Notes under the pieces: model-generated
Told to the model about the DNA's origin: nothing
Databases searched by the model: none
Seen by the model: the letters and a program-made list of their open reading frames with translations, nothing else
Translations under genes and position numbers: made by a program
Part shown: piece after piece, positions 61,412 through 64,000 of the stretch
Layout of the letters: the number at the start of each line of letters is the position of its first letter
How positions within the stretch are numbered: position 1 is the stretch's first letter
Source of the DNA: Entonaema liquescens
Taxonomy: Eukaryota > Ascomycota > Sordariomycetes > Xylariales > Xylariaceae
DNA: 64,000 nucleotides
Direction: 5' to 3'
NCBI GenBank assembly: GCA_902805475.1
Contig: CADCSX010000005.1
Span: 1,747,501 to 1,811,500 of the forward strand

Positions 61412-62546
61412 ATGGCTTCGGCGGCGACGGCGACGGTGTCGGCCTCATCTCCGTCCCCGTCCGCTATCCCACAGACCCTCTGGGATCTGCAGGTCCCAGT
61501 GCTCGTGACCCATACGAGCGCGCCTAATGCGCCCTTCGTCACGTCGGTGCCGCGCTTCAGCTACCTGGCCCTGCTGCTGCCGCGCCTGTCCGCCTACTTC
61601 GGCCTCCCCTGCTCCAGCTTCCACCACGAGGACGTCTTGCTGCGCAACCTCGCCGTCGGCCTCCTCGTCGATCTGTATCAGCCCACCTTACCATGGCGCC
61701 TCACTGTTGCTGACGGCCTGAGCTGGGATATCGGCGACACGTTTCTAAATAGCGCCAAAGAGGCAAGTCTAGTCTACCTAATCTACTCTAAATCTACCTT
61801 GTCTTTTTTCGTATTCGCCTTCTTGCTTGCTCTGGTCTCCCCCTTGCCCCTCCCCTCTTTTTTTTTTTATAAGCACTAGAAGATGCGAATGCGATATATA
61901 GACAGACACAAGACAAGGGTAAAGCAAAACTAACCTCGAAACCAGGCGGATTTCATACGCAACGGCAATGCGCACCAGATCATGTCGCTCTCTAAGGAGC
62001 ATACTACCGCCCTCTGGAATGCCGTCCAAGATAGTAAGACTGTGTTGATATGATGTGACGTGATATGATATAGGGGACCGGAGTAAAGCTGACCCCGTAC
62101 GGCAAATCTAGATGACTATGCGTCCTTCGCCAAAGTAAACGCGCGCCTGCTCAACACCTCGCGCGACCTGCGCAACGTGCCCATCCGCGTGTACATCCCG
62201 CAGTCCCCCGGCGACGACCCCGCCGCCGACAGCCAAGCCGGGTCGTTCAAAGTCGTGCAGTCGCTCGTCCAGCCGCGTGTCAGCGAGCGTATGTCCCACC
62301 CCTTTTCCCTCTCCGAGTAAAAGTCTTGCTAACGATATAACTAACCCAGGCCATCCTCAGACCCTCGGCGCCGCTCTCCGCGGCCTCCTGCCGAGCCTGT
62401 TCCCCAGCAGTCGGGACCCCGTGCTCGCGGACGCGGTCCTGCACGGCGCCCGCGTGCCCTTCGGCGCGCCGCTCGAGGACCTGATGCGCGAGGCCGCGTA
62501 TCCGGATGGGTGGCTGTGTCTGGTTGTTAAGCCGTTGGATGTGTAG
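61412..62546 (+). CDS. ATG5: Autophagy protein Atg5 (270 aa)
   Basis: Four exons, 61412-61762, 61946-62033, 62112-62288 and 62350-62546, total 271 codons with stop. Atg5 is conjugated to Atg12 and, with Atg16, forms the E3-like complex that drives Atg8 lipidation at the phagophore. Family landmarks: TLWDLQVPVLVTH, VPRFSYLALLLPRL, FHHEDVLLRNLAVGLLVDLY, WDIGDTFLNSAKE joined to ADFIRNGNAHQIMSLSKEH, WNAVQDNDYASF, GSFKVVQSLVQPR and a C-terminal MREAAYPDGWLCLVV. Lys116 in NSAKEAD aligns with the Atg12 acceptor lysine (human Lys130 in CMKEAD). Intron 1 (183 bp) uses a GC donor (GCAAGT) and starts one codon after Lys116; introns 2 and 3 are GT-AG (78 and 61 bp). The protein is somewhat short for filamentous fungi. 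An Ala/Ser/Thr-rich stretch of about 20 residues precedes the conserved start. Confidence 0.96.
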
Positions 62547-64000
62547 TGCACTATATGCTCCAACGAACTAACCAATTACCTACTTACCTAGATAGATACT
62601 CCAGTTGGCTGGTTAAAGGGATATCTGACGTACGTATGCTTTTTCTATTATAGGGATGTTTTAGACGGTTTGTTATGCAAGGGGTAGGGCGTAACGGGGC
62701 CTGGATGGGGGGGGGGGCAATCACCACCTACGATACCTTGGGTTTATGGTACCTACATACTTGGAGGCGTCTGACGAATTACCTACTACAGTACGTGCGT
62801 AGCACGGTGACGTTCCTCGGTATGGCTATAGCATGGCGTTCGTTATGCTTATCGGCTTATTCGTACTTAAGCTTTACTTCTTTTTACGTATATCCTCACG
62901 ACTACTTCCTATTGCCCACTCACGACTTGTCCATCGAGTATATATCTCACACGGCTGATGACTTATAACCAGCGTGGTGTATATATATATCAACCTATCT
63001 AGGTACCTAATAAGGGGATACTTGTGGTCCCACGTGACACGAAATCAGCCACATCAGCACACCCGTGCGTCCAGCGCAAGGAGAACACATACAAGTGGCA
63101 CTTACATAGATGAGGTTTTTCTTCTTTCCGACGATAGCGGTTTGCCTTCTTCCCTTACCACTTGCTCACTAGCTCGCGACGGTTAACGGTCGAGTTGGGA
63201 TTCGGGGGCGCACAAGATAAGCTTCGACTTTCTCTCGAGATACATACATACATACCTACTACATATATATGTACATCATACCTATAATAGGTAGGTACTT
63301 AATAAATACATACGGTATAAACTACCTGGTATAGTTTAGGTAGTAGTAAGAGGTCGGTACCTTAGCTATATACCGGTACGCATACATATATACGTTTGTT
63401 TTTGTCCCACCCTCCTCCGTCTCCACGTACTCCGTTTCGCAGACAGGAGAACTGGTCGTGCAGCGTATATGTACCTAGTTGTATACCTCTACTTCGTAGA
63501 CGTGCTAGGAATCCCCAATGCACCCTATATATTCAATCGCCCCTATCTATCTTGCTTGTCCGCACGGATCGCCCATCACGCGTATTTGTTCGGTGCGACC
63601 CGATGCGATGCCCTTTATTCCTGCGGCGCATCGCGCATCCCCTCCATGCGCATAATAAATGATTTCTTGTACGTACGGCGAGTAGCAGTAGCTGGAGTCA
63701 GCTCCAGGATCTTGGCGATAGTTACACGGCCGTCCGGTGACAGACGCAGTTGCAAATCATATTGATCCGACAAATCTTCCATGTGCGCAATTTTTCATGC
63801 TTCGGTGCCGCCAATGCTATAACCTGACTCGCCGCTTGATAAGTACTTGGACCGATAGCCCTTAATGTATGCCGATGCCCGGATCTGACGCCCCTATTCC
63901 CTTGCCACCAGCTCTCAACGACTTGGTAATACGCACAAAAAGGAACGTGAAACTACAACCTGGTCGCAAATGCGACAGGTTGAAAAAACCGGTAAACCCA
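62547..64000. other. Right-end intergenic stretch
   Basis: AT-rich with TAGGTA/TACATA repeats (63241-63300), a G11 run near 62707 and a short ORF described separately. No gene reaching the right edge is recognisable. Confidence 0.4.
63615..63782 (-). CDS. Possible short ORF or gene fragment (55 codons)
   Basis: ATG at 63782 opens a frame ending at 63615. Its start reads MEDLSDQYDLQLRLSPDG, then RVTIAKILELTPATATRR, a composition that looks protein-like (charged and amphipathic). A GTACGT that could be a splice donor lies in the frame near 63676, so this may be the first exon of a longer or decayed minus-strand gene. I recognise no family. Confidence 0.2.
   Translation of the reverse strand: MEDLSDQYDLQLRLSPDGRVTIAKILELTPATATRRTYKKSFIMRMEGMRDAPQE

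Noticed and set aside
1..64000. Secondary-metabolite or defence gene cluster
   Set aside because: No PKS, NRPS, terpene cyclase, P450 or pathway-specific regulator; neighbouring genes are functionally unrelated.

Overview
This window is nuclear DNA of a filamentous ascomycete (Pezizomycotina, most likely Sordariomycetes). The evidence is short introns of mostly 50-150 bp with GT..AG ends and CTAAC/CTAAT branch-like sites, fungus-specific families (DUF6536, DUF3431, Ecm33, PigL_N-type NACHT proteins, Mhp1-like protein), a recognisable Atg5 and ribosomal protein L5, and long AT-rich intergenic stretches. I found no CRISPR array, rRNA, confident tRNA or intact transposon. Coordinates below come from splice junctions worked out by hand; for most genes the summed exon length is an exact multiple of three.

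Layout. 1-2580: 3' part of a CHD/Mit1-like SNF2 remodeller (+). 3321-5513: CCCH zinc-finger protein (+). 7127-10567: NACHT/STAND NLR-like protein (-), with a possible C-terminal membrane helix. 12775-15770 and 17448-19181: two large, mostly disordered conserved fungal proteins (-). 19182-23306: gene-poor. 23307-24738: Ecm33-like GPI wall protein (-). 26680-27437: unrecognised 235-aa protein (-). 30315-32813: DUF6536 multi-pass membrane protein (+). 33921-37646: Mhp1-like leucine-rich-repeat protein (-). 37647-43147: 5.5-kb gene-poor stretch with a decayed coding remnant. 43148-44290: ribosomal protein L5 (-). 44800-45794: HAD hydrolase (+). 46201-46853: CMP/dCMP-type deaminase (+). 49019-50134: DUF3431 type II membrane protein (+). 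51316-53513: allantoate-permease-like MFS transporter (+), ten exons, with a one-base problem at one junction. 55100-59207: divergent SNF2-family helicase (+). 61412-62546: Atg5 (+).

The genes form no operon or obvious biosynthetic cluster; most are housekeeping or conserved fungal genes separated by kilobases of non-coding DNA. Themes are chromatin remodelling (two SNF2 ATPases), cell wall and membrane (Ecm33, Mhp1-like, DUF6536, DUF3431, MFS), translation (L5), autophagy (Atg5) and non-self/programmed-death type signalling (NACHT).

The most noteworthy points are: the NACHT protein whose last intron, if spliced at a strong donor, adds a transmembrane helix; the divergent SNF2 protein with a DEAY box and a tail of SUMO-consensus motifs that is reachable only across a one-base frame break; a GC-AG intron in ATG5 placed directly after the Atg12-acceptor lysine codon; and reading-frame breaks in four genes, three of them explicable by a single base, which could be assembly errors or real lesions.
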